Below are positions 54,579-63,725 of a stretch of 64,000 bases of DNA, piece by piece. Source of the stretch: Berkiella sp964606325 (GTDB taxonomy: Bacteria > Pseudomonadota > Gammaproteobacteria > Berkiellales > Berkiellaceae). The stretch is from contig CAZSGE010000004.1 in the NCBI GenBank assembly GCA_964606325.1, forward strand, positions 1 through 64,000, written 5' to 3'. Position 1 is the first letter of the stretch. Each line of letters starts with the position of its first letter. Under the pieces are notes generated by a model. That model searched no databases. It saw only the letters and a list, made by a program, of their open reading frames with translations, and was not told the origin of the DNA. Both the position numbers and the translations under genes were made by a program.

Positions 54579-55466
54579 ATGACATTCCTTGCCTCCCTTC
54601 AACGTTGCCAATCCCAAGTTGTGCATCTTTTAAAGCAATACCTACCCTTGGATGAGCACGATCCCTTAGCTAAAGCCATGCACTATGCCTGCTTAAATGG
54701 CGGAAAACGCTTACGCCCTTTGCTTGTTTTTTATACAGGGCAAATGTTGGGCGCCAAAGAAGAAACACTCAATCCTATTGCCGTGGCAGTTGAGCTCATA
54801 CACTGTTACTCTCTCGTTCATGATGATTTACCTGCCATGGACAATGACGATTTACGCCGGGGAAAACCGACTTGTCATAAGGTCTTTACAGAAGCAACAG
54901 CTATTCTTGCTGGAGATGCCTTATTAACCTTGGCATTTGAAATTCTCTCTCATCCAGAGCATCTACCTGGAATAAATCAGTCTACTATCTTAAAAATAAT
55001 CCGCGTACTTTCCCAAGCAAGTGGTGCGACAGGCATGGTCAAAGGGCAAAGTATTGATCTCAATGCCCAAGGCAAAACCCTTAACCTCGATAATTTAATG
55101 CAAATGCATCGTGCAAAGACTGGGGCTCTGATTGCAGCCAGTGTACAATGTGGCGCTTTAGCAAGCGCAATAGCCACAGAAGACGATTTAGCTGAATTAC
55201 ATAGATTTGGCGAGGCGTTAGGCCTTTGCTTTCAAATTCAAGATGACCTTTTAGATGCGCAAGGCAACAGTTCTCTATTAGGCAAAAATACTGGGCAAGA
55301 TGTGAAAAATCAAAAATGCACTTTTGTAACTCTACTTGGCGAAACGCAAGCAAAAGCGCATGCTTTGCATTGGCACCAACAGGCCCAACTTAGTTTGCAA
55401 CGCTTTGGCATCAAAGCCAACCCTTTGCGCGAGTTATCGACTTATATCCTTGAGCGAACGATGTAA
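54579..55466 (+). CDS. ispA: Farnesyl diphosphate synthase (geranyltranstransferase)
   Basis: 295-aa polyprenyl synthase joining DMAPP and IPP to farnesyl-PP. First Asp-rich motif VHDDLPAMDNDDLRRGKPT (residues 80-98) and second FQIQDDLLDAQG are intact, as is GGKRLRPLL near the N-terminus. The ATG at 54579 follows AAGGAA; the frame is open upstream inside xseB. The end overlaps the dxs start by one base (TAATG). Confidence 0.95.
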   Translation: MTFLASLQRCQSQVVHLLKQYLPLDEHDPLAKAMHYACLNGGKRLRPLLVFYTGQMLGAKEETLNPIAVAVELIHCYSLVHDDLPAMDNDDLRRGKPTCHKVFTEATAILAGDALLTLAFEILSHPEHLPGINQSTILKIIRVLSQASGATGMVKGQSIDLNAQGKTLNLDNLMQMHRAKTGALIAASVQCGALASAIATEDDLAELHRFGEALGLCFQIQDDLLDAQGNSSLLGKNTGQDVKNQKCTFVTLLGETQAKAHALHWHQQAQLSLQRFGIKANPLRELSTYILERTM

Positions 55467-57352
55467 TGAGCATTATCCATAGCATCAACTCACCTGAAGA
55501 TTTGCGTCGCTTAAGCCCAACACAATTGCCAGAAGTGGCAAGTAGCATGAGAGAGTTCATGCTTGAAACCTTAAATCAAGCAGGTGGACACCTGGGCGCA
55601 GGCTTAGGCGCCGTTGAGTTAGCAATTGCCTTGCATTATGTTTTTAACACACCAGATGATCGCCTTATATGGGATGTAGGCCACCAAGCTTATCCGCATA
55701 AAATCCTCACCGGACGACGAGACAGACTGCATACCATCCGTCAAAAAGACGGGTTAGCTCCTTTTCCACGCCGAGAAGAAAGCCCATATGATGCCTTTGG
55801 TGTTGGCCATTCAAGTACCTCCATTAGCGCAGGTCTTGGCATGAGTTTGGCGAACAAGCATAACGGCAATGATCAAAAAGTCATTGCTGTCATTGGTGAT
55901 GGTGCCATGAGCGCCGGTATGGCCTTTGAAGCACTTAATCATGCAGGATCTCTTAAAGCCAATCTCTTAGTGATTCTGAATGATAATGATATGTCTATTT
56001 CCGGCAACGTTGGCGCTTTATCTAATTATTTTGCACGCATTTTATCGAGCAAACTCTACACCTCTATGCGCAAAAGTGGTAAAGAAGTACTCAGGCGGAT
56101 CCCGCCGGTGTGGGAGTTTGCCAGAAGAACAGAAGAACACCTAAAAGGGATGATTGTCCCCGGCACATTATTTGAAGAAATGGGCTTTAATTATATAGGT
56201 CCAGTTGATGGTCATGATCTTAATGCGCTGGTAAAGACACTACAAAACATCAAAGATCTCAAAGGACCACAAATCGTTCATGCGATCACTCAAAAAGGCA
56301 AGGGCTATGGACCTGCTGAAGCTGATCCCATCAAATATCACGGAGTTACCAAAGGATTTTATCAACCAGAAGTAAAGGCGCCAGTGCCCTCCCCAAAAAT
56401 GGCGAGCTATTCTGATGTTTTTGGTGATTGGCTGTGCGATGTGGCAGAACGTGATCCCCGCATTGTTGCGATTACACCTGCGATGTGTGAGGGCTCAGGA
56501 CTCGTTCGCTTTTCTAAAACTTTTCCGACGCGCTATTATGATGTTGCCATTGCAGAACAACACAGCGTGACATTAGCGGCAGGACTTGCTTGCGAAAAAA
56601 TGAAACCTGTTGTGGCAATTTATTCTACTTTTTTACAACGTGCCTATGATCAACTGATCCATGATGTGGCCCTACAAAATTTACCCGTGCTTTTTGCGAT
56701 TGATAGAGCAGGTCTTGTGGGCGGCGATGGTCCAACCCATAACGGCAGCTTTGATTTAAGTTATCTGCGCACTGTCCCTAATATGATTATCATGGCGCCC
56801 TCAGACGCCAATGAATGTCGCAAAATGTTAACAACTGGCTTAATGGCAAATTGTCCTGCGGCTGTGCGCTATCCACGCGGTAGCGGCCCATTAGTGGAAA
56901 TTGAGCAAAATTGCGATGCTATACCTGTTGGCAAAGCGCTCGTGCGTCGACAGGGTCATACGATCGCACTGCTTGCTTTCGGATCGATGGTCAAAGTTGC
57001 ACAAAATATTGCGCAAACTTTAGACGCAACAGTAGTTGACATGCGCTTCGTGAAACCCCTCGACGACGCTATGATTTTATCCTTGGCAAAAAGCCATCCG
57101 TTTATCGCCACCTTAGAAGAAAATGCCATTATGGGTGGTGCAGGCTCAGGGGTTAATGAAGTCTTGCTAGCCAACGGTTGTCAAAATCACATCCTCAATA
57201 TTGGTATTCCTGATTATTTTGTTGAACATGCACAGCCTGATGAAATGTTAGAAAGTTGCGGTTTAAATGAAACTCGTATTTTAGCGCTCATTCAAGAGAA
57301 AGTCAGAAAACACTCTTGTAATGAAATTGATTCTCACGTAGAGTCACCATAA
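55466..57352 (+). CDS. dxs: 1-deoxy-D-xylulose-5-phosphate synthase
   Basis: 628-aa TPP enzyme that condenses pyruvate and glyceraldehyde-3-P, the first step of the MEP isoprenoid pathway. The TPP-binding region has VIGDGAMSAGMAFEALNHAG and NDNDMSISGNVGAL; the transketolase pyrimidine domain has AEQHSVTLAAGLA and AGLVGGDGPTHNGSFD. Translationally coupled to ispA. Confidence 0.97.
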   Translation: MSIIHSINSPEDLRRLSPTQLPEVASSMREFMLETLNQAGGHLGAGLGAVELAIALHYVFNTPDDRLIWDVGHQAYPHKILTGRRDRLHTIRQKDGLAPFPRREESPYDAFGVGHSSTSISAGLGMSLANKHNGNDQKVIAVIGDGAMSAGMAFEALNHAGSLKANLLVILNDNDMSISGNVGALSNYFARILSSKLYTSMRKSGKEVLRRIPPVWEFARRTEEHLKGMIVPGTLFEEMGFNYIGPVDGHDLNALVKTLQNIKDLKGPQIVHAITQKGKGYGPAEADPIKYHGVTKGFYQPEVKAPVPSPKMASYSDVFGDWLCDVAERDPRIVAITPAMCEGSGLVRFSKTFPTRYYDVAIAEQHSVTLAAGLACEKMKPVVAIYSTFLQRAYDQLIHDVALQNLPVLFAIDRAGLVGGDGPTHNGSFDLSYLRTVPNMIIMAPSDANECRKMLTTGLMANCPAAVRYPRGSGPLVEIEQNCDAIPVGKALVRRQGHTIALLAFGSMVKVAQNIAQTLDATVVDMRFVKPLDDAMILSLAKSHPFIATLEENAIMGGAGSGVNEVLLANGCQNHILNIGIPDYFVEHAQPDEMLESCGLNETRILALIQEKVRKHSCNEIDSHVESP

Positions 57353-57387
57353 TAGATTTATATGCTCCATTGTTTAGGGTTAAAAAT

Positions 57388-58251
57388 ATGATAGATAACG
57401 CGGTTGTTGACATCCAAAGTAGTCCCGATTGGCGCAATATGCCAGTGAATCGAGTTGGGATCCGCGGTTTAAGGCACCCTATGATTTTTGAAGATTTTAC
57501 CCCATCCCGTGGTTTATCTCGCCAATCCGTGGTCGCCCGTTTTGATATGTTGGTGGATTTACCCAAAGATGTGAAAGGCACTCACATGTCTCGCTTTGTA
57601 GAGTTACTCAACGAAGAAGATACCGTCCTCAGCGTCGCAACCGTTCCCCATTGGCTGGAAACGATGGTTGGACGTTTAAATGCAAAATATGGGTTTCTTC
57701 AAGTAAATTTCCCTTATTTTGTGAAAAAATTTGCACCCGTTTCACAGGTGCCGAGTTTGATGGATTATGACATCAGCATCCGCGGTATTTTAGAAAACGA
57801 AGAAGTACATACCTTTGTTACCGTCGTTGTGCCAGTGACCAGTTTATGCCCTTGTTCAAAAGAAATTGCTGATTATGGCGCGCATAACCAACGATCACAT
57901 GTCACCGTCACTGTGCGTGCGATGCCCACCCTTTCCCTAATTGAAATCATTCAATTAGTCGAAAGCAAAGCTTCTTGTGAACTCTTTGGTATCTTAAAAC
58001 GCCGTGATGAAAAAACGGTGACTGAACGTGCGTACGATAACCCTAAATTTGTGGAAGATATGGTACGAGATGTGGCCACGTCTATTGAACAACTTGAATC
58101 AGTGATGGGTTATAAAGTGAGCTCTGAAAACTTTGAATCGATTCATAATCATTCTGCTTTTGCAGAAATCGACAGATTATGGGTCAGTGAAGAAATCAAA
58201 GCAAAAAGCGCGATTGAAAAAATTGCCAAAGATTACGCCGTTACAGCCTAA
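57388..58251 (+). CDS. folE2: GTP cyclohydrolase FolE2
   Basis: 288-aa type IB GTP cyclohydrolase producing 7,8-dihydroneopterin triphosphate for folate (or queuosine) synthesis. Motifs KGTHMSRFVELL (63-74) and LCPCSKEIADYGAHNQRSHV with metal-ligand Cys154 are present. The ATG at 57388 is used; a TTG six codons upstream is less likely. FolE2 works with metals other than Zn, helping under zinc limitation. Last gene of the xseB run, followed by a hairpin. Confidence 0.95.
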   Translation: MIDNAVVDIQSSPDWRNMPVNRVGIRGLRHPMIFEDFTPSRGLSRQSVVARFDMLVDLPKDVKGTHMSRFVELLNEEDTVLSVATVPHWLETMVGRLNAKYGFLQVNFPYFVKKFAPVSQVPSLMDYDISIRGILENEEVHTFVTVVVPVTSLCPCSKEIADYGAHNQRSHVTVTVRAMPTLSLIEIIQLVESKASCELFGILKRRDEKTVTERAYDNPKFVEDMVRDVATSIEQLESVMGYKVSSENFESIHNHSAFAEIDRLWVSEEIKAKSAIEKIAKDYAVTA

Positions 58252-58288
58252 TCTCTGTATAAATAATCACACTCGCCCGACAGACAAT

Positions 58289-58328
58289 CAAAAATAGGTT
58301 AAAATTAATTTAAATTAGCCTATTTTTG
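58289..58328 (+). terminator. Long AT-rich hairpin after folE2
   Basis: CAAAAATAGG / CCTATTTTTG stem (10 bp) around an inner TTAAA/TTTAA dyad, 37 bases after folE2. The right arm contains a T-run, and the arms are symmetrical. Confidence 0.7.
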
Positions 58329-58412
58329 ATAAGTCTAAAGAAGCCTTCCCCTTCAAACTATAACTCATATTATCGAATGGGATAACAACATGCTTGTTGT
58401 GCGAAAATAAAA

Positions 58413-59642
58413 GTGGATATCATTAATCCTCAAGACAATATTCCCTACGAAAGCAATGCTTTAAAGCAAACGCACCCGTTACATTTATATCAACTCGCCA
58501 AAGCTTTTGATTTAAAACCCACTCATCCAGATAACGCGCGCGTGTTAGAATTGGCATGTGCTAGCGGCGGAAATCTTATCCCGATGGCATTTTATTATCC
58601 GCAAAGTAAATTTGTCGGTATTGATATTAGCGCGCAAGAAATTGCATTTGCAAAGGAAAGTGTTGAAACACTCGCTTTAGACAATATTCAATTTATCGCC
58701 CAATCAATCACAGATTACAAAGACACACAAAAATTTGATTATATTATTTGTCATGGTTTGTATTCTTGGGTCGATAGCACTACGAGAGAAAGCGTACTGA
58801 AAATATGTCAGCAGCATTTAAGCGAGCATGGCATAGCTTACATTAGTTATAATACTTATCCCGGCTGGGTGGTAGGCAATACATTAAGAGCATTAATGCT
58901 ATTTGCCAGCAAAGATGAAATCTCGTTGAATGCTAAATTATCACAAGCTCATGAGCTCCTTAAGAATTTATCTACTGTACACCCTCAAACTTCTTATGAT
59001 TGGTTACTTCACGAAGAAGTAAAACTGGTTCTCGCGCATTCTGACAACCAGTTACTACATGAACATTTAAGCAACATGCATTTCCCACTTTATTTCCATG
59101 AATTTATAGAGAATGCCAAGCGCTATGATTTACATTATTTGTGTGACGCCACCTTTTTTGAATTTGAACAAAGCAGCTTTGATTTACACTATAGCCAACA
59201 ACAAGATTTAATGAATAATAGGCGTTTTCGAAGTACTCTATTATGCAAACAAGCTGTACAAAGTGCATTAGTAGATGAAATGAACAAAGCTTATGACCAA
59301 CTTGCCTCTCAAGTTAATGCTAACCCTAAGGTCGGCGATAAACCACTTGCGTCTAAACTTGCCAGATATCAAATTACTCACCAGCAACATGTCACCAATG
59401 TGCTTCATGAAAATATCTTGCTCACCCCCATTGCCCAAGCTATTTTCCCCTATCTAGATGGTGAACATGAAATTGATATACTTAAAAAGGTAGTTAAACA
59501 ATATATTGAAGAAGGTGCACTTGTTTTAGTTGATAATTTTCACAACCCCATTACAGATAAGCAAGAACAAGAACAAAAAATTAATGTGCTATTACAAGAA
59601 ACCTTGTTGCTATTAGCAAGTCGATATCTAGTTGATATATAA
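58413..59642 (+). CDS. SAM methyltransferase with regulatory domain (PKMT-like)
   Basis: 409-aa class I methyltransferase. SAM motif I is VLELACASGGNLIPMAF (about residues 44-60), followed by VGIDISAQEI and DYIICHGLYSWV. The next region (YISYNTYPGW, then LRALMLFASKD) and the helical middle segment (about 210-300) match the methyltransferase regulatory domain of Rickettsia outer-membrane protein lysine methyltransferases PKMT1/2. A C-terminal helical domain follows. The GTG start comes just after an in-frame stop, without strong ribosome-binding site. Substrate unknown. Confidence 0.85.
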   Translation: MDIINPQDNIPYESNALKQTHPLHLYQLAKAFDLKPTHPDNARVLELACASGGNLIPMAFYYPQSKFVGIDISAQEIAFAKESVETLALDNIQFIAQSITDYKDTQKFDYIICHGLYSWVDSTTRESVLKICQQHLSEHGIAYISYNTYPGWVVGNTLRALMLFASKDEISLNAKLSQAHELLKNLSTVHPQTSYDWLLHEEVKLVLAHSDNQLLHEHLSNMHFPLYFHEFIENAKRYDLHYLCDATFFEFEQSSFDLHYSQQQDLMNNRRFRSTLLCKQAVQSALVDEMNKAYDQLASQVNANPKVGDKPLASKLARYQITHQQHVTNVLHENILLTPIAQAIFPYLDGEHEIDILKKVVKQYIEEGALVLVDNFHNPITDKQEQEQKINVLLQETLLLLASRYLVDI

Positions 59643-59676
59643 TAGCTCGTAATTACCATTGAATTAGAATCACACT

Positions 59677-60540
59677 ATGTCTTACAAAAGCGCCTCACTC
59701 CAACCTCATGTTTTGCGTATCGTGCAAGATAAAGGCACCGAGCATCCTTTCAGTGGGGAATACGACGCAAGCGATTCACCTGGTACTTATTTGTGCCGCC
59801 AATGTGGTTTGGCTCTATTTCGTTCGCAAAGTAAATTTCATTCAGGCTGTGGCTGGCCAAGTTTTGATTTGAATGTCCCCAATGCGGTGAAACAAGAAGT
59901 TGATCAAGACGGCCGACGCACTGAAATTCTCTGTAACCGTTGTGGTGCGCATTTGGGCCATGTATTTCACGGTGAGCGAATGACCAGTTTAAATACCCGT
60001 CACTGCGTGAACTCATTAAGTCTTGATTTTGTCGCAGATCTTCAAGTAGAAGATACCCAAGAACTGATTGTCGGAGCGGGTTGTTTTTGGGGTGTGGAAT
60101 ACTGGTTTAATAAATGTCCTGGCGTACTTAAAGCACAAGTAGGTTATTGCGGTGGAAAAACTACCTACCCTACCTATGAAGACGTATGTCGTGGTAATAC
60201 TGGTCATATTGAAGTGATAAGAGTGGTATTTGATCCCAAAATAGTCTCGCTAGAAAAAATAATCAAATTCTTTTTTGAAATTCATGATCCTACCCAAACC
60301 AACGGCCAAGGCCCTGATATTGGTGAGCAATACTTGAGCGTCTTGTTTTATGATGACGAAAATCAAAAAGAAATGGCAAAAAAAGTTATTGATTTGCTAG
60401 AGCAAAAAGGTGAAAAAGTAGCAACTAAAGTGCTACCAGTCACAACCTTTTGGCCAGCTGAAGACTATCATCAAGGGTATTATGGTAAAACAGGCAAAAT
60501 GCCGTATTGTCATACTTATGAAAAGAAATTTGTGGATTAA
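59677..60540 (+). CDS. Bifunctional peptide-methionine sulfoxide reductase MsrB-MsrA
   Basis: 287-aa fusion. Residues 1-125 are MsrB: Zn Cys pairs 40/43 and 86/89, FHSGCGWPSF and catalytic Cys110 in RHCVN. Residues 130-287 are MsrA: GCFWGVEYWF with catalytic Cys136, GYCGG and YHQGYY. Together they reduce both R- and S-methionine sulfoxide in proteins, in the cytosol since there is no signal peptide. The MsrB-first order is the less frequent arrangement. Oxidative-stress defence is the expected role. Confidence 0.95.
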   Translation: MSYKSASLQPHVLRIVQDKGTEHPFSGEYDASDSPGTYLCRQCGLALFRSQSKFHSGCGWPSFDLNVPNAVKQEVDQDGRRTEILCNRCGAHLGHVFHGERMTSLNTRHCVNSLSLDFVADLQVEDTQELIVGAGCFWGVEYWFNKCPGVLKAQVGYCGGKTTYPTYEDVCRGNTGHIEVIRVVFDPKIVSLEKIIKFFFEIHDPTQTNGQGPDIGEQYLSVLFYDDENQKEMAKKVIDLLEQKGEKVATKVLPVTTFWPAEDYHQGYYGKTGKMPYCHTYEKKFVD

Positions 60541-60556
60541 GGGACTAGGGCTAGGG

Positions 60557-60886
60557 CTATTCACCCACCGTTGATGAGAAAAGTTGTATCACAACAACCC
60601 CAATAATAATTAGTGCAATTCCAAGCATAGCAGGTTTATCTAAAGCCTGATCGAATAAATAATACGCACCAATTGTCACAATTATAATTCCAATACCTGC
60701 CCAAATCGCATAGGCAATACCTACCGGAATAACTCTTAAAGCCAACGTTAAAAAATAAAATGTACAGCAATACCCTACCACCACTATTGCAGTGGGAAGC
60801 GGCTTGGTGAATTCTTCAGATGCCTTCAGAGCATTGATAGCAATTACTTCACCAATGATTGCTAATAGTAAATAAAAATAATGCAT
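60557..60886 (-). CDS. Small multidrug resistance (SMR) exporter
   Basis: 109-aa four-helix membrane protein with the essential membrane Glu13 in LLLAIIGEVIAINALKASE, plus LALRVIPVGIAYAIWAGIG. It belongs to the EmrE/QacE type, exchanging cationic compounds for protons as a dimer. The ATG at 60886 has AGGACA upstream. Convergent with msrBA. Confidence 0.93.
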   Translation of the reverse strand: MHYFYLLLAIIGEVIAINALKASEEFTKPLPTAIVVVGYCCTFYFLTLALRVIPVGIAYAIWAGIGIIIVTIGAYYLFDQALDKPAMLGIALIIIGVVVIQLFSSTVGE

Positions 60887-61106
60887 GATTGTCCTATCAG
60901 TTTTTTTTATGCAGGAAAGCCTCATGGATTACTGCAAGACAGATTCATATCATAGCAAATCCAAATGGCGAAACGTTTGACAAAAAAACAGGTGTTTATA
61001 TTTACTGGAAACTACTTGATTATTTCAAATACGAGTGTAATTTCACCTATTATAATAAAAAGTGAACTACATTTATTAGAGACCTGTTGAAAAGCGTGGG
61101 GATTTT

Positions 61107-61352
61107 ATGTCGTTTCAAAAATTGGTGCTGACTGCTTTATCCTTAGCATTGTGCGGATGCAGTACACTTACGCCCGATATCAGTAACAGCAATACATCTC
61201 CTATGGCAGAATACTATCGCGCAAGATTCAATATAATCGATAATTACTACGCTGGAGATTATTACATGGCGGAGTATTACATAGGTGATACCAACCGCAG
61301 TCCTTGCAGTGATGGTTACTGCTATAAAGGGGTAAAGAGACACCGCTATTAA
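61107..61352 (+). CDS. Small lipoprotein
   Basis: 81-aa exported protein with a lipobox LCGC (Cys18). The mature part is Tyr/Asn-rich with two Cys (SPCSDGYC). GGGGA lies before the ATG. Family not recognised. Confidence 0.65.
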   Translation: MSFQKLVLTALSLALCGCSTLTPDISNSNTSPMAEYYRARFNIIDNYYAGDYYMAEYYIGDTNRSPCSDGYCYKGVKRHRY

Positions 61353-61422
61353 TCTTATCCTTGCTAACTTGCTAGCTTAATGTTTAAAATGGGCCCACAA
61401 TAATCCCTATTAGAGGATGTAT

Positions 61423-62529
61423 ATGAACCCGGGCCCATCAGACAATCAACAGCTCTTTGTTTCGCTTTGTGAACAAGTTCTTCAAGCACCCAATTTGAAT
61501 GAACCCACCCATATATTAGTTGACTTTCTTAACTCAGTAAATGTAGACACGTTGGATTTTAATGCGCCCATTGGAGACGCCCCGCTGATCTGTAAATTAG
61601 CTTTAGAAATTGCCAACAGCAAACTATGCGAGCCACTTGAAATAATTTTGCAAAAAGCTGATCTGGGTAAAATTAATTTCAAAGCAACCGTTAATTACGG
61701 TGGCTTAGGAAGCATTTCATTGTTATGGCTTATCACTTTTATTGCACATCGAAATCCAAAATCTCTTGAAACGCTTATCGCAAGAGCAGATCTTAGCAAA
61801 ATGGATTGGAATCAAAAATTAGGCGCAGCACATGCCTCTTGCTTTTGGATGTTAGCCAAAACAGGCAACAAAAATTTAATTGATGCTTTCATCGCTAAAA
61901 ACGTGCAGGGGTTAGATTTTTCGAGCAAACCAATTAGTCCAGATAATGCTAAATCAGTGCAGCAATTAATCAATGAAGCGGAACATCCCGCACCGCACTT
62001 TCAGTCAGCACCACCTGTTGCTAATGTTTTTCCGCCACCTGTTGCTAATGTTTTTCCGCCACCTGTTGCTAATGTTTTTCCACCACCTGTTGCTAATGTT
62101 TTTCCACCACCGGCACCTTTTGTGCCTTTTGGGCCATCATTGTTGGCACGCCTTACCTCATTTTCGATGCATCCAAAATCAACCGGCATAGTGATTGGAT
62201 TAACGGTCGCAGCGATGACTTTGTCTCACTCTTGGATGTTTATTCTGGGGGCATCTATTTTGTCAGGTATTACGGCGAGTACTTTTTTATACTTACGAAA
62301 TGAGTATTATCAAAACAAGCTTGTGCGATTACCACGGGTTGCAGCCATACCCAATGCGAACGAACGCCGTGCCTTTTTAGAAGGCGAAAAAGCAGCCAAT
62401 AGCGTAAGTCATTATCTGCTTTCCTATGTAAGGCCTCTTTGTTGGGTTAAAGCCAGCGCATTTGGTGCCGGGATGCAAGATGAATTAAAATATCAAAATA
62501 ACCCTTTTTATATGAAAAAACCAAGATAA
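61423..62529 (+). CDS. Ankyrin-like helical protein with PPVANVF repeats and membrane helices
   Basis: 368-aa protein. Residues about 20-170 hold degenerate ankyrin-like helical units (DAPLICKLALEIANSK; NPKSLETLIARADLSKMDW). Residues 197-228 are four exact 8-residue blocks PPVANVFP. Two hydrophobic helices (about 250-292, STGIVIGLTVAAMTLSHSWM and onward) follow, then a basic tail. The ATG at 61423 has AGAGG six bases upstream; another ATG at 61417 is too close to it. Likely a membrane-bound protein interaction platform, possibly an effector; function unknown. Confidence 0.7.
   Translation: MNPGPSDNQQLFVSLCEQVLQAPNLNEPTHILVDFLNSVNVDTLDFNAPIGDAPLICKLALEIANSKLCEPLEIILQKADLGKINFKATVNYGGLGSISLLWLITFIAHRNPKSLETLIARADLSKMDWNQKLGAAHASCFWMLAKTGNKNLIDAFIAKNVQGLDFSSKPISPDNAKSVQQLINEAEHPAPHFQSAPPVANVFPPPVANVFPPPVANVFPPPVANVFPPPAPFVPFGPSLLARLTSFSMHPKSTGIVIGLTVAAMTLSHSWMFILGASILSGITASTFLYLRNEYYQNKLVRLPRVAAIPNANERRAFLEGEKAANSVSHYLLSYVRPLCWVKASAFGAGMQDELKYQNNPFYMKKPR
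62011..62106 (+). repeat. 24-bp tandem repeat, four copies
   Basis: Four 24-bp copies (CCACCTGTTGCTAATGTTTT followed by TCCG or TCCA) encode PPVANVFP. Near identity suggests recent expansion; copy number may vary between strains. Confidence 0.92.
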
Positions 62530-62537
62530 AATAAACG

Positions 62538-62562
62538 CTAAGGGCAGCCATGCTGCTCTTAG
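62538..62562. terminator. Terminator hairpin between convergent genes
   Basis: CTAAGGGCAGC / GCTGCTCTTAG (11 bp, one G-T pair) around CAT, between the ends of the ankyrin-like gene and the acid phosphatase gene. It probably acts in both directions. Confidence 0.65.
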
Positions 62563-62583
62563 TACTTTATTGCATCATATCCT

Positions 62584-63642
62584 CTATGACACCAGTGTCT
62601 TCAATTGTTTAACTTCACATTCAGATCCACCACAAGCAGGCACCGTTAAAGTTTTATCATTGTAGGTGATAACCACATAAGGTTTCTTATCTGCTTGCTG
62701 ATACACAGAAAAATTAACCTGTGAAGCATAAGGCGGCGGCTCATCTAATGCCACACCTAACGCACTCAATAGAGCTAACAAGCTGCTATCATGGCCTGAA
62801 AGTAAAACAAATTTTAATTCGTTGTTAGTGGTTGATGCTTTATCTAAATGATCAACAATATATTCCAGCAATGGTGCACCGACAGCACCAGCAACAGGCT
62901 CAGGCTTAAACATAAAGCAAAATGCCCATTTACCGGCATCCTTAATTTGTTCAATATCCTTGGAGGTTAAAGTGCTTGGCACAGGGACATGATTGCTCTG
63001 ATATACAAAAATTGTATTGCCCAACGAAATGAGCTGATAGAGATCGTTGATCACAAGCCCTGTCGCTTTGCTCCAGCGAGGATAGTTATGTTTGAGTGCA
63101 TTATTTTTAGCAATCCAAGCACTGTGAGTTTTAACATGCTTGTGTAGTTGTTCTTGAAATTTGCTTTGATGCGTATCAACCAATAAGACATCTTTGTCAG
63201 ATAACGCTTGCGTATGTATGGGGATTGGCTGAAAAGCGCCAGGCAAAGCCTCAATTGCCTGATTTTTAACTTTAGGACCACTCCCCAGAGGATAAAGTCC
63301 ATAGAGCAGCGATTGTGCGCTCATTAGCGTTCTATCAGTGTCGGTTGAGCGTACATACACAGATTTGGGATGATAAACTTCACCCAGTAATTTTAATTCT
63401 TCAATGTATCTTTTTCTTAACTTTGAGCCTAATTCAAAATGCTGCTGCATCCCTTTAGCGGTGAGCTGACCTCGTCCCTCTTTCCACTTGTAAGGAAGGC
63501 TAGGAATGTCATGTATTGCGGTTCTATCGCCATGGCGTACAACATCGAGTGCAAAAATCAGTTTGGGTTCTTTGGCAAAAAGAGCAAAGGAATTAAATGT
63601 AAGAAGACTTAACAATAACAAAGCGTTTGTTTTAAAAAGCAT
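62584..63642 (-). CDS. Histidine acid phosphatase (MapA-like)
   Basis: 352-aa secreted phosphatase. The signal peptide ends near residue 23 (SFALFAKEP). The catalytic RHGDRT (residues 36-41) and the proton-donor HD of LSGHDSSLLALL define the histidine acid phosphatase family. Four-Cys content near the C-terminus (PACGGSEC) suggests disulfides. Legionella MapA, a secreted acid phosphatase, is a close functional analogue. It probably dephosphorylates organic phosphates outside the cell. Confidence 0.9.
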   Translation of the reverse strand: MLFKTNALLLLSLLTFNSFALFAKEPKLIFALDVVRHGDRTAIHDIPSLPYKWKEGRGQLTAKGMQQHFELGSKLRKRYIEELKLLGEVYHPKSVYVRSTDTDRTLMSAQSLLYGLYPLGSGPKVKNQAIEALPGAFQPIPIHTQALSDKDVLLVDTHQSKFQEQLHKHVKTHSAWIAKNNALKHNYPRWSKATGLVINDLYQLISLGNTIFVYQSNHVPVPSTLTSKDIEQIKDAGKWAFCFMFKPEPVAGAVGAPLLEYIVDHLDKASTTNNELKFVLLSGHDSSLLALLSALGVALDEPPPYASQVNFSVYQQADKKPYVVITYNDKTLTVPACGGSECEVKQLKTLVS

Positions 63643-63725
63643 GCTTTACCTGGCAAATGCAACTAACTGCCAAGCATGTTACTTTTTATCCCCTCGAGTG
63701 TAAAGCAGCGCTTTAGCACTTATTT

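Noticed and set aside
62001..62189. 62-aa minus-strand frame with GGGKTLAT repeats resembling Walker-A
   Set aside because: Pure antisense of the PPVANVFP repeat; not a real P-loop.
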